Assembly: GCA_021107345.1 (NCBI GenBank)
Contig: JAIOSX010000018.1
Location: 1-6,589, forward strand
Length of the DNA: 6,589 nt
Direction of reading: 5' to 3'
Origin: Candidatus Aegiribacteria sp.
Lineage (GTDB): Bacteria; Fermentibacterota; Fermentibacteria; Fermentibacterales; Fermentibacteraceae
Shown: positions 1 to 5,389 of the stretch, one piece after another
Layout: the number at the start of each line of letters is the position of its first letter
Numbering within the stretch: the stretch's first letter is position 1
Notes under the pieces: generated by a model
The model's database searches: none
What the model was told of the DNA's origin: nothing
The model's input: only the letters and a program-made list of their open reading frames with translations
Program-made: the position numbers and the translations under genes

Positions 1-1069
1 ACCCCGTATCCGGGAGAGCCATATCCCCGTACTCGCATTCACTGAAGTAGGAAAAGGGCGTTCCTCTCACATAGTAGTGTTCCTCCTGAAAGCGCCCACC
101 GTAAATATTCAAGAGTGCGGCAGCAAGTTCCGGACTTACTTCGGGTCCGCTGATCCAGTTAAGATCCATGCTCAGACGAGTCTCTTCAGGTGAAGGAATC
201 GAACATTCATCGACTGAAACCGGTTCAAGATTCTCTATCAGACCAAGAAGTGCCTGCTGTCTTTCATCTTCTGTGTCAGCATCAAGCATCGCGGGCAGTA
301 CTCGGAACAGAGAATAGTCCCAGTTTATATCTCCTCTGCCTATCTGCGGATGGTGATACTTCAGGAATACCCATACTTTTCCTAGAAGATCAAGTGACTC
401 AAGCTGGAAGTCATTCACTTCTGTAAATTCAAGACCCGATCCCGTATCAAATTCATGATCCAGTTCCGCATTGGGCAGAATACGCGGTGAAGCTTCGGAA
501 AGGGGTTTGCCGTCCAGCAGGAGTTCGAGGTCATCTATCCATACTGTTCCTGTTCCGTAGAGAAACATACCCAGCTCCAGTTCGCGGCCGAAGCTACTGT
601 TCTCTATGCTTACCTCTAATTGACGCCATTCAGCAGATCCAGGCAGGTTTTCCAGGTACATGTTTTTCCACGACTCCAGTTTGCCATACTTATCGTATAG
701 GTATAGATACAGGCCTATTTTGCAGTCGTCGCTCACATCCACCGTACGAAACCAGCAACTCAGTGTAATTATATTTTCCTCATAGGTGAAAGGAGTGTAT
801 CTGCAAATACAGCCATAATCTTCCACCGGTTCTATGCCTATGTAGTTTACTCTGAAAGAGCGTACCCCGCTGTACCCTTGTAGAGAATCAGTACATCCAG
901 AGTAGCCCAGGCCTTCAAATGTCCAGCCAACCGGGATCTGGTTGTCTCCATCCATCACTTCAAAGTCCATATTGTTCAGAACAGGTATTAGAACCTGTTC
1001 AGCATTGACCACGGTAGTTATCAGTGAAATAAAGAGCGTTCTGAGTAACCATTTCCGATGTATTTTCAC
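1..1069 (-). CDS. Exported S41 family peptidase, N-terminal 356 residues (gene runs off the left edge)
   Basis: I translated this frame directly; it is open from a GTG start to the window edge. The start is chosen because GGGGGTG lies about 7 bases upstream and because it gives a signal peptide (basic MKIHRK, then a hydrophobic stretch to about residue 22, ending VNA). Residues about 31-185 look like a carbohydrate-binding-like beta-sandwich (NNMDFE, IPVGW, WIDDLEL). Residues 228-260 (LLGKVWVFLKYHHP, then INWDYSLFRVLP) are the hallmark of the region before the catalytic domain in large S41 peptidases of the Bacteroidetes/FCB type; DLNWI at 302-306 fits the same family. The Ser/Lys catalytic domain would lie beyond the window and cannot be checked. 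The family cleaves proteins outside the cytoplasm; the substrate is unknown. It has its own promoter and follows repeat copy 1. Family call fairly sure; activity not shown. Confidence 0.82.
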   Translation of the reverse strand, partial: MKIHRKWLLRTLFISLITTVVNAEQVLIPVLNNMDFEVMDGDNQIPVGWTFEGLGYSGCTDSLQGYSGVRSFRVNYIGIEPVEDYGCICRYTPFTYEENIITLSCWFRTVDVSDDCKIGLYLYLYDKYGKLESWKNMYLENLPGSAEWRQLEVSIENSSFGRELELGMFLYGTGTVWIDDLELLLDGKPLSEASPRILPNAELDHEFDTGSGLEFTEVNDFQLESLDLLGKVWVFLKYHHPQIGRGDINWDYSLFRVLPAMLDADTEDERQQALLGLIENLEPVSVDECSIPSPEETRLSMDLNWISGPEVSPELAAALLNIYGGRFQEEHYYVRGTPFSYFSECEYGDMALPDTG

Positions 1070-1100
1070 GAATGCACCCCCCCATTGACAGCAATTCTCG

Positions 1101-1130
1101 ATTATGATCACAATGTAATTAATGTTTCAA
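1101..1130 (-). promoter_or_regulatory. Probable sigma-70-type promoter of the S41 peptidase gene
   Basis: On the minus strand TTGAAA (1130-1125) and CATAAT (1106-1101) are separated by 18 bp, each one mismatch from consensus. Transcription would start near 1093, giving a leader of about 25 bases that contains the G-rich ribosome binding site. It lies between repeat copy 1 and the gene, so the peptidase gene is probably transcribed independently of the propeller gene. Inferred from sequence only. Confidence 0.55.
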
Positions 1131-1195
1131 ATCAGTCTCATATATATATAATCCGGGGCAGGATAAATGATTAAATTTGATTCTAACTGTGAATC

Positions 1196-1282
1196 CATTC
1201 TCGAACCGCATAAACACAAAAACCGCAAGGCATTTTGCCCTGCGGATAACACTCTGGCGGGCCACAGTAGATAGTATTCGAA
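1196..1282 (-). repeat. 87-bp intergenic element, copy 1
   Basis: First of three gap-free copies. It differs from copy 2 at 9 positions and from copy 3 at 10. It begins 29 bp beyond the stop codon of the propeller gene and ends 127 bp before the S41 start. Ends are CATTCTCGAAC on the plus strand and ATTCGAA on the right; these arms are roughly inverted copies of one another. The centre holds GGCATTTTGCC within a larger palindrome. Copy 1 differs in the core (CCGCAAGG where the others have CCGCCAGG), which makes its terminator-like hairpin fully paired. No target-site duplication is seen in the flanks. I do not recognise the element family. Confidence 0.9.
1218..1245 (-). terminator. Intrinsic terminator of the propeller gene, inside repeat copy 1
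   Basis: Read on the minus strand, CCGCAGGGC and GCCTTGCGG form a nine-pair stem (one G-T pair) around the loop AAAAT, followed directly by TTTTTG. This is a textbook Rho-independent terminator, about 65 bases after the propeller stop codon. It lies wholly within the 87-bp element, so the element itself supplies the stop signal. Confidence 0.7.
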
Positions 1283-1311
1283 AGATATTGGGGTGTATAA
1301 AGCGACCGTGT

Positions 1312-2595
1312 TCACCTGATGACTGTTACCAATCTGCTTTCAGTGCGATCCAGGGCGGTGACCCTGCAAAGGTAGGTTCCTGAAGATACACCATTCAGAT
1401 CCAGCTGCAGTTGTCCGCTTCCACCGTCGATATCTGAGAAGTTCTTATGAAGAACAACTCTTCCGGTGAGATCGTAGAGTACTAAACCTACATGGGCACA
1501 GTTTTCCAGGTTGATCATTAGATTCAGGATTTCATGGGTGGGATTCGGGCTCGGGCCTTGCAGAAAACTGGAGAGTTCCCGATCCTCAGTGAATATTCCC
1601 GTCTCATACTCTTCGGCGTACTTCACTCCGTCGATACCTATTCCGAAGGCGATTCTGGCAAGCATCTCTTCGCTCAAGGCAAGGGATACGCAGTAACCAT
1701 TGTCGATAACCTCTGAGGACCAGCTTCCACTATCCCTGGAACTGTACACTACACTGCATGACAGCGGATCAGTACATACAAGGTGTGGTTCACCGGAATC
1801 ATCAAGCCTCATGGAAACGAAAGTCAAGGGAGTTCCGCAATCCTGAACTGCCACCTCGAAGTGCCACTGGGAACCATCGAAATAGGTATATTTCACATTG
1901 GGACTGTTCACATAAGCCACCCTGGGATTCTGATATTCATCCAGTACCAGTGAGAATTGTTCGCAGTCAAGTGTGGTCCCTGAATCTATCAGAGTAAAAT
2001 TCCACTGAGATCCGTCCCATGATGCAAGTTTAAGGTAATCGTTCCTGTAAACGTATGCAATATGAGGGTACCCAGAGTCGTCAAGAGCAATTGAGGATGC
2101 TTCCTCCCAGCAGTCCGGGTCCACCGTTTCCTTCTCCCACTCGCTGCCTGCCCATCGGGCGTAGAGCAGTCCAGAGGATAGTTGACAGACTATGTGAGGT
2201 TCTCCCATACTGTCCAGGGCTATGGATGTATAACCGCCGTCGGAGTTTTCAACTACAGTCTTTAACCACTCTGACCCGGTCCAGTGAGCATATTTCAGCT
2301 GATAGTCGCCACTCATGCCGTATCTGTAGGTTATGTGCGGGTGATCCCACTGGTCCAGGACAAGACAGGTGTGCATACTGGTTTCTTCTGTCTCCAGACA
2401 TTCCGTAAACCACTGGTCACCGTTGTAATAAACATACCAGAGATCAATTATACCATGAGATATGTGGGGATTACCTTCACTGTCCAGGGCTATGGATGTA
2501 TAACCGCCATCGTAGTCATTTATGACCTCTATGTTCCACGCTGCCTGCACGGGTATTACCACAATAATACAAAGTAACCATGAGTATTTCTTCAT
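1312..2595 (-). CDS. Secreted seven-repeat beta-propeller protein with C-terminal sorting-like domain
   Basis: 427 residues from the chosen ATG. An in-frame ATG at 2628 would add 11 residues but has no ribosome binding site; the ATG at 2595 has GGGGT just upstream and gives a clean signal peptide (MKKYSW, hydrophobic core, cleavage near VQA-AW). Seven repeats of about 43-47 residues follow, each with a motif like SIALDSxGxPHI, starting near residues 34, 77, 124, 168, 215, 261 and 304, usually with YAxWxGSxW between them. This predicts a seven-bladed propeller related in look to sialidase/BNR-type repeats. Residues about 348-427 (SPNPTHEI, LYDLTGRVV, GTYLCRV, ending LVTVIR) are a FlgD-Ig / type IX sorting-like domain, suggesting display on or release from the surface. 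No catalytic residues can be assigned; the ligand is unknown. It lies between repeat copies 2 and 1. Confidence 0.85.
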   Translation of the reverse strand: MKKYSWLLCIIVVIPVQAAWNIEVINDYDGGYTSIALDSEGNPHISHGIIDLWYVYYNGDQWFTECLETEETSMHTCLVLDQWDHPHITYRYGMSGDYQLKYAHWTGSEWLKTVVENSDGGYTSIALDSMGEPHIVCQLSSGLLYARWAGSEWEKETVDPDCWEEASSIALDDSGYPHIAYVYRNDYLKLASWDGSQWNFTLIDSGTTLDCEQFSLVLDEYQNPRVAYVNSPNVKYTYFDGSQWHFEVAVQDCGTPLTFVSMRLDDSGEPHLVCTDPLSCSVVYSSRDSGSWSSEVIDNGYCVSLALSEEMLARIAFGIGIDGVKYAEEYETGIFTEDRELSSFLQGPSPNPTHEILNLMINLENCAHVGLVLYDLTGRVVLHKNFSDIDGGSGQLQLDLNGVSSGTYLCRVTALDRTESRLVTVIR

Positions 2596-2642
2596 CCCAT
2601 ACCCCACAAACATAAATATATGTTTCATAATTTACAAAATGC

Positions 2643-2664
2643 CACTATTGTTCACTATTGTCAA
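2643..2664 (-). promoter_or_regulatory. Candidate -35 region and tandem 10-bp repeat upstream of the propeller gene
   Basis: A perfect TTGACA reads on the minus strand at 2664-2659, but the -10 at normal spacing is poor (CATTTT, 2641-2636). CACTATTGT occurs twice exactly 10 bp apart on the plus strand (2643-2651 and 2653-2661), one helical turn, overlapping the -35. This could be a binding site for an activator that compensates for the weak -10, or chance in AT-rich DNA. Confidence 0.35.
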
Positions 2665-2736
2665 GCAATTGTCTGCCCGGCTTATATCTACATGAAATCC
2701 CATAGAGAGATTCAATGTAAATACTTGCTGAAAGCC

Positions 2737-2823
2737 CATTCTCGAACCGCATAAACGGAAAATCCGCCAGGCATTTTGCCCTGCGGATAACACTCTGGCG
2801 GGTCACAGTAGACTATGTTCGAA
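2737..2823 (-). repeat. 87-bp intergenic element, copy 2
   Basis: Gap-free match to copy 3 (7 differences) and copy 1 (9 differences). It begins 27 bp beyond the toxin stop codon and lies upstream of the propeller gene. The arms CTCGAAC (left) and GTTCGAA (right) are inverted repeats with one mismatch. On the minus strand, CCGCCAG can pair perfectly with CTGGCGG, and a second hairpin (CCGCAGGGC with GCCTGGCGG, at 2764-2786) is followed by ATTTTCC. It probably acts as the 3' end of the toxin-antitoxin transcript. Confidence 0.9.
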
Positions 2824-2850
2824 CGACGTTAATTCAGGATTGAATGTACT

Positions 2851-3114
2851 CTATTCGTAGTGTGCCCACATGCGAATTACCTTAACGATTCTTCTCTCCT
2901 CAAGAACCTGATAAACCAGTCTATGCTGTATGTTGATCCTTCGAGAACATGCGCCTGACAGATCACCAACCAGCTTCTCAAACGGAGGGGGAGATCTGAA
3001 GGGATCCTCTTCGAGGATACGAAGAAGTTCTTCGGCTTTTTCTTTAAGGCCGGAACTTACGAGTTTCTTGGCGTCTTTTCTGGCTTGTCTTGTGAACACA
3101 AGCTGCCAGTTCAC
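2851..3114 (-). CDS. yoeB: RelE-superfamily toxin, Txe/YoeB type
   Basis: 87 residues, close to the usual 84-85 for this family. These toxins are ribosome-dependent endoribonucleases that cleave mRNA in the translating ribosome until bound by the antitoxin. The family's key positions are visible: Glu46 (in PFEKL), Arg59 and Arg65 (SRRIN, HRLVY), and the terminal His85-Tyr86 (AHYE). These match the catalytic Glu, Arg, His and Tyr described for E. coli YoeB. The fold order (basic helix, PFEKL, LSGACSRRIN, HRLVYQV, VIRMWAHY) is typical. The ATG overlaps the antitoxin stop by 4 bases (ATGA), so it is translationally coupled. No truncation is seen, so the toxin is probably active. The symbol is by family resemblance. 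Confidence 0.9.
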   Translation of the reverse strand: MNWQLVFTRQARKDAKKLVSSGLKEKAEELLRILEEDPFRSPPPFEKLVGDLSGACSRRINIQHRLVYQVLEERRIVKVIRMWAHYE

Positions 3115-3353
3115 CAGTCCAACTTATTTTCACAGTCTTCCACCGGTGTATTGATACCAGCAAGAATTGATTCACGCATGCCTGGAATACTTGTAAGGTA
3201 AAGGGTCTCCTGTATTGAACGCCAGTCATCCTCACCTATCAAGACTGCTGAATTCCGCTTTCCTGCAATCTGAACAGGTTCATGCGATTGAGCTACCTCA
3301 TCAAGCAGCTTGTAAAGCCTTTTCCTTGCCTCAGTGGCTGTAATATTAGTCAT
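3111..3353 (-). CDS. yefM: YefM/Phd-family antitoxin
   Basis: 80 residues. The N-terminal part (TATEARKRLYKLLDEVAQSHEPVQIAGKR in family style, then NSAVLIGEDDWRSI) is the Phd/YefM DNA-binding and dimerisation fold. The acidic, flexible C-terminal part (about 58-80, ending NKLDW) would wrap the toxin. It neutralises the adjacent YoeB-type toxin and, as in the family, should repress its own operon, more strongly in complex with the toxin. GGAGGTG six bases before the ATG gives a strong ribosome binding site, fitting the need for excess antitoxin. It is first in a two-gene operon bounded by two 87-bp elements, which makes the operon look like a self-contained passenger unit. Confidence 0.9.
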   Translation of the reverse strand: MTNITATEARKRLYKLLDEVAQSHEPVQIAGKRNSAVLIGEDDWRSIQETLYLTSIPGMRESILAGINTPVEDCENKLDW

Positions 3354-3364
3354 TATACACCTCC

Positions 3365-3403
3365 ATACGTACGTAATATCGTACGCATATAGATTGATGT
3401 CAA
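3365..3403 (-). promoter_or_regulatory. Promoter and probable autoregulatory operator of the toxin-antitoxin operon
   Basis: On the minus strand TTGACA (3403-3398), a 17-bp spacer and GATATT (3380-3375) form a good promoter. An inverted repeat, ATACGTACG (3365-3373) and CGTACGCAT (3380-3388), matching at 8 of 9 positions with a 6-bp centre, straddles the -10. GTAC-centred palindromes over the promoter are what YefM/Phd-type antitoxins bind, so autorepression is the likely control. The operator role is inferred from position and symmetry. Confidence 0.65.
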
Positions 3404-3423
3404 TATAACAAAATGAAGCTCTT

Positions 3424-3510
3424 CATTCTCAAATCGCATATACGGAAAATCCGCCAGGCATTTTGCCCTGCGGATAACACTCTGGCGGGCCACAGTTGAC
3501 AATATTCGAA
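3424..3510 (-). repeat. 87-bp intergenic element, copy 3
   Basis: Third copy, 37 bp beyond the stop of the broken FlgD-Ig-like gene and upstream of the toxin-antitoxin promoter. Seven differences from copy 2. Its arms are CTCAAAT (left) and ATTCGAA (right): relative to copy 2 the left C to T change is matched by a right G to A change, so pairing of the arms is kept. Hairpin at 3451-3473, followed on the minus strand by ATTTTCC. Confidence 0.9.
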
Positions 3511-3547
3511 CTGACTATCGTCATCAGAAAATATTAGTGAGCGGAAG

Positions 3548-3775
3548 TTAATCCAGCAGCAGTACCTTCTCGGTCACAGAACTCCCGCTCCCGATCAGGG
3601 TAATGAAATAGATTCCGTGATCGCACCGTTCTCCGCTTCGGTTACTGCAGTTCCATGTAGCAACCTGTTCTTCACCCTCAAGATCGATCTCACTTACCAG
3701 CCTTCCAGAACAGTTGTGGATCAGAATCCTGGCCGATCCCGAAAGCGACAAGCCTGCAAGTTCAAGCCATTTCGG
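3548..3775 (-). pseudogene. 3' end of a secreted-protein gene: FlgD-Ig / sorting-like C-terminal domain fragment
   Basis: From the in-frame TGA at 3778-3776 the frame reads WLELAGLSLSGSARIL, then NCSGRLV, GEEQVATWNCSNRSG, DHGIYFITL and ends KVLLLD. This is the second half and more of a FlgD-Ig/Por-sorting-like domain; the usual leading NP.PF segment and the whole passenger protein are missing. A 67-residue reading from a TTG at 3751 is possible but would begin in mid-domain without a signal peptide or ribosome binding site, so I regard it as a remnant. It abuts an opposite-strand fragment of the same kind. Repeat copy 3 lies just downstream, as for the intact genes. Confidence 0.7.
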
Positions 3776-4020
3776 TCAATCCCAATCCGTTCTTCGATCA
3801 TCTCATCATAAATTTCAGAACCGCTGACCCTCAGGAGTGTATTGTTTCTATCCATGATTTGACGGGAAGACTTGTTGTCAGGTGGGATGCATGGCTTCCG
3901 CATAGTAATTGGAACAGTATCTTCTGGACACCCTGTTCTCTTCCAGGTGGCTTGTACACTATCACAGTAACAGGGTTCAATGGACGATCATCCACTGCAT
4001 GGGCGCTTTATCTGAACTGA
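3766..4020 (+). pseudogene. 3' end of another secreted-protein gene: FlgD-Ig / sorting-like C-terminal domain fragment
   Basis: Read directly from the sequence; it lacks a start codon. From 3778 the frame gives NPNPFFDHLIINF, then VSIHDLTGRLVV, SNWNSIFW, LPGGLYTITVTG and SSTAWALYLN before TGA at 4018-4020. That is a complete domain of about 80 residues from the NPNPF motif to the end, but nothing of the protein that should precede it. Upstream the frame runs into the minus-strand fragment, so the junction lies near 3765-3778. No 87-bp element follows this fragment. The exact left boundary is uncertain. Confidence 0.7.
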
Positions 4021-4142
4021 AAAGCATTCCCGGGTGAGGCATGTCCTGCTGCTGAATTCTGAAAGCCAGTCTGCTGCTTATTCTCCTGATATAGAATGGC
4101 TCAGGTAAGCATGGTGTGTAGCTGCGCCGCGGATGGAGGGAT

Positions 4143-4171
4143 TTGACGTCATAGTACTGTTAGCTTAAACT
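4143..4171 (+). promoter_or_regulatory. Promoter of the TrmB-like regulator, implying a leaderless mRNA
   Basis: TTGACG (4143-4148), a 17-bp spacer and TAAACT (4166-4171) form a plausible sigma-70-type promoter. The -10 ends only 6 bases before the ATG at 4178, so transcription should begin at or next to the start codon. No Shine-Dalgarno sequence is present before the ATG, in agreement. Confidence 0.5.
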
Positions 4172-4177
4172 ACCAAC

Positions 4178-5053
4178 ATGAAAAACCAAAAAAACTACAC
4201 ACAGCCATTGCAGGCTCTGGGCTTTACAGAGACCGAGGCACTGGTCTACGGTTATCTCGTCGAAAACTCCCCTGCAACTGGTTACAGGATCAGTCACGCG
4301 ATAGGCAAGCAACCACCAAATACCTACAAGGCTATCGCTACTCTCGAAAACAAGGGAGCAATCATAGTAGAGGTGGGAGACAAAAAGCTTTGTCGGGCGG
4401 TACCCCCCACGGAACTGCTTAACAATCTCGAACGACGCTTCATGCAACACCGACTGGAGGCCGACCGAGCGCTAGAAGATCTCTCCCGCCAATCACCGGA
4501 TGACGGTATCTATCATCTCAAGACCGTGGATCAGGTGATTCAGAGGAGCAGGGCCATGTTGAAGCGTGCCAGCGGCATCGTCCTTTGTGATCTGTTTCCG
4601 GGTCCTTTCGGACTGCTTGCGGATTCCCTCAGCGAAAGTGCAGCCAGGGGTGTACTCGTAGCATGCAAGGTCTATGGTGATGAACAAATCTCAGGGGTGA
4701 AAACCTACCAGCTTACCGAGCGTGAACAGGCGCTGGATATCTGGCCCGGTCAGCAGATCAGCATTATCATCGACAGCGAAGAATACCTGCTGGGGTTACT
4801 CTCCAGAGATATGACGAGTGTGCATGAGGCAGTGTGGAGCAACAGTACTTTTCAATCCTGCATACATCATAACAATGTTTCAGCTGAAATCCTGTTCACA
4901 GCAATCAAATCGGAGCACCCGGCCCTGTACGCTTCATTCGAGGAGGAGTTGAACCAGATCTCACTGCTGGCATTCCAGCCATCCGGTCTGGAGATGCTAT
5001 GCCAGCGCTATCAATCAACTCTACAAACATCTCGCGAGGATGACACATCCTGA
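4178..5053 (+). CDS. TrmB-family transcriptional regulator
   Basis: 291 residues. Residues about 8-75 form the TrmB winged helix (ALGFTETEALVYGYLVENSP, then GYRISHAIGKQPPNTYKAIATLENKGAI and the VPPTEL segment). About 80-105 is a charged helix likely to be a dimerising coiled coil (ERRFMQHRLEADRALEDL). The rest (DGIYHLKTVDQVIQRSRAML, then IVLCDLFPGPFGLLAD and AARGVLVACKVYG) is the phospholipase-D-like effector part found in this family, without a catalytic HKD motif. Relatives repress or activate sugar transport and other metabolic genes; the ligand here cannot be told. The ATG has no ribosome binding site but sits right behind a -10 box. The adjacent membrane protein gene could be a target, but nothing in the sequence proves it. 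Confidence 0.82.
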   Translation: MKNQKNYTQPLQALGFTETEALVYGYLVENSPATGYRISHAIGKQPPNTYKAIATLENKGAIIVEVGDKKLCRAVPPTELLNNLERRFMQHRLEADRALEDLSRQSPDDGIYHLKTVDQVIQRSRAMLKRASGIVLCDLFPGPFGLLADSLSESAARGVLVACKVYGDEQISGVKTYQLTEREQALDIWPGQQISIIIDSEEYLLGLLSRDMTSVHEAVWSNSTFQSCIHHNNVSAEILFTAIKSEHPALYASFEEELNQISLLAFQPSGLEMLCQRYQSTLQTSREDDTS

Positions 5054-5102
5054 TATCACGCATGAAAGATGCATGAGTTTCATACTTCAGACGGTAACTG
5101 AA

Positions 5103-5131
5103 TTGACAATCTTATATTAGTTGCATATGCT
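5103..5131 (+). promoter_or_regulatory. Promoter of the small membrane protein gene
   Basis: Perfect TTGACA (5103-5108), 17-bp spacer and TATGCT (5126-5131). It predicts a leader of about 45 bases before the ATG at 5185. The gene therefore need not depend on read-through from the regulator upstream. Confidence 0.6.
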
Positions 5132-5184
5132 ACCAATACACAGGAAGTGTTAATATTGAATCTATCTTCACAAAGGAGATAACT

Positions 5185-5364
5185 ATGAAGAAACCCAGTA
5201 AAGTAATAACTATCAACAGCATCATCTGGGGACTGGTTATTTTAGGGTGTGCGCTTGTTCTCAGAGGTACCGGAGCGTATGAAAAGATATGGCTGATTCT
5301 CGCAGGGGGCGCTTTGATCTCGACGAGTCTCATTGAAAAATCTCGCTTAAAGATAAAGGATTAG
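5185..5364 (+). CDS. Small two-helix membrane protein, 59 residues, function unknown
   Basis: I read this short frame directly. AAAGGAG six to seven bases before the ATG is a strong ribosome binding site, and a good promoter lies upstream, which argues for a real gene. The product starts MKKPSK, has a hydrophobic segment at about 11-27 (NSIIWGLVILGCALVLR), a short polar loop with GTGAYEK, a second hydrophobic segment at about 35-49 (IWLILAGGALISTSLI) and a basic tail ending RLKIKD. It is probably a hairpin in the cytoplasmic membrane with both ends inside. I do not recognise a family. Its stop codon is 4 bp from the insertion sequence; a longer original tail cannot be excluded. Confidence 0.72.
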   Translation: MKKPSKVITINSIIWGLVILGCALVLRGTGAYEKIWLILAGGALISTSLIEKSRLKIKD

Positions 5365-5369
5365 TATAG

Positions 5370-5389
5370 CGATTCGTTAAAACCATTAC
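5370..5389. repeat. Left terminal inverted repeat of the IS630 element
   Basis: 20 bp, 15 of which are perfectly inverted at the outer end of the right repeat before a single mismatch. The transposase stop codon (TAA, 5388-5386) falls inside it. Confidence 0.88.

Noticed and set aside
190..768. Plus-strand open frames at the left end
   Set aside because: They are antisense to the S41 peptidase gene, whose frame is continuous and matches a known family.
1139..1152. Run of alternating T and A between the peptidase promoter and repeat copy 1
   Set aside because: Simple AT-rich sequence of little length; no further structure or spacing supports a function.
1511..2577. Plus-strand open frames across the propeller gene
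   Set aside because: They overlap a gene with clear repeats and domains, lack ribosome binding sites and encode no recognisable motif; they are shadows.
2595..2628. ATG at 2628 as start of the propeller gene
   Set aside because: It has no ribosome binding site, and it would place an extra 11 residues before a standard basic signal-peptide start at 2595, which does have one.
1196..3510. The three repeats as a CRISPR array
   Set aside because: Copies are 87 bp long, 0.6-1.5 kb apart and separated by genes. No regular short spacers and no cas genes.
1196..3510. The repeats as canonical integron attC sites
   Set aside because: The expected GTTRRRY core is not met: copies 1 and 2 read GTTCGAG at the right place and copy 3 reads ATTTGAG, losing the invariant GTT. 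No integrase in the window. Kept only as a resemblance.
1196..3510. The repeats as MITEs of the IS630 element at the right end
   Set aside because: The IS repeat (CGATTCGTTAAAACC) has no match with the ends of the 87-bp element, and no flanking TA duplication is seen.
4160..4450. Minus-strand 96-residue frame over the start of the regulator gene
   Set aside because: Shadow of the TrmB winged-helix coding region; no motif or ribosome binding site.
5060..5090. Inverted ATGAAA / TTTCAT behind the regulator gene as a terminator
   Set aside because: The stem is short and AT-rich, and no T tract follows.
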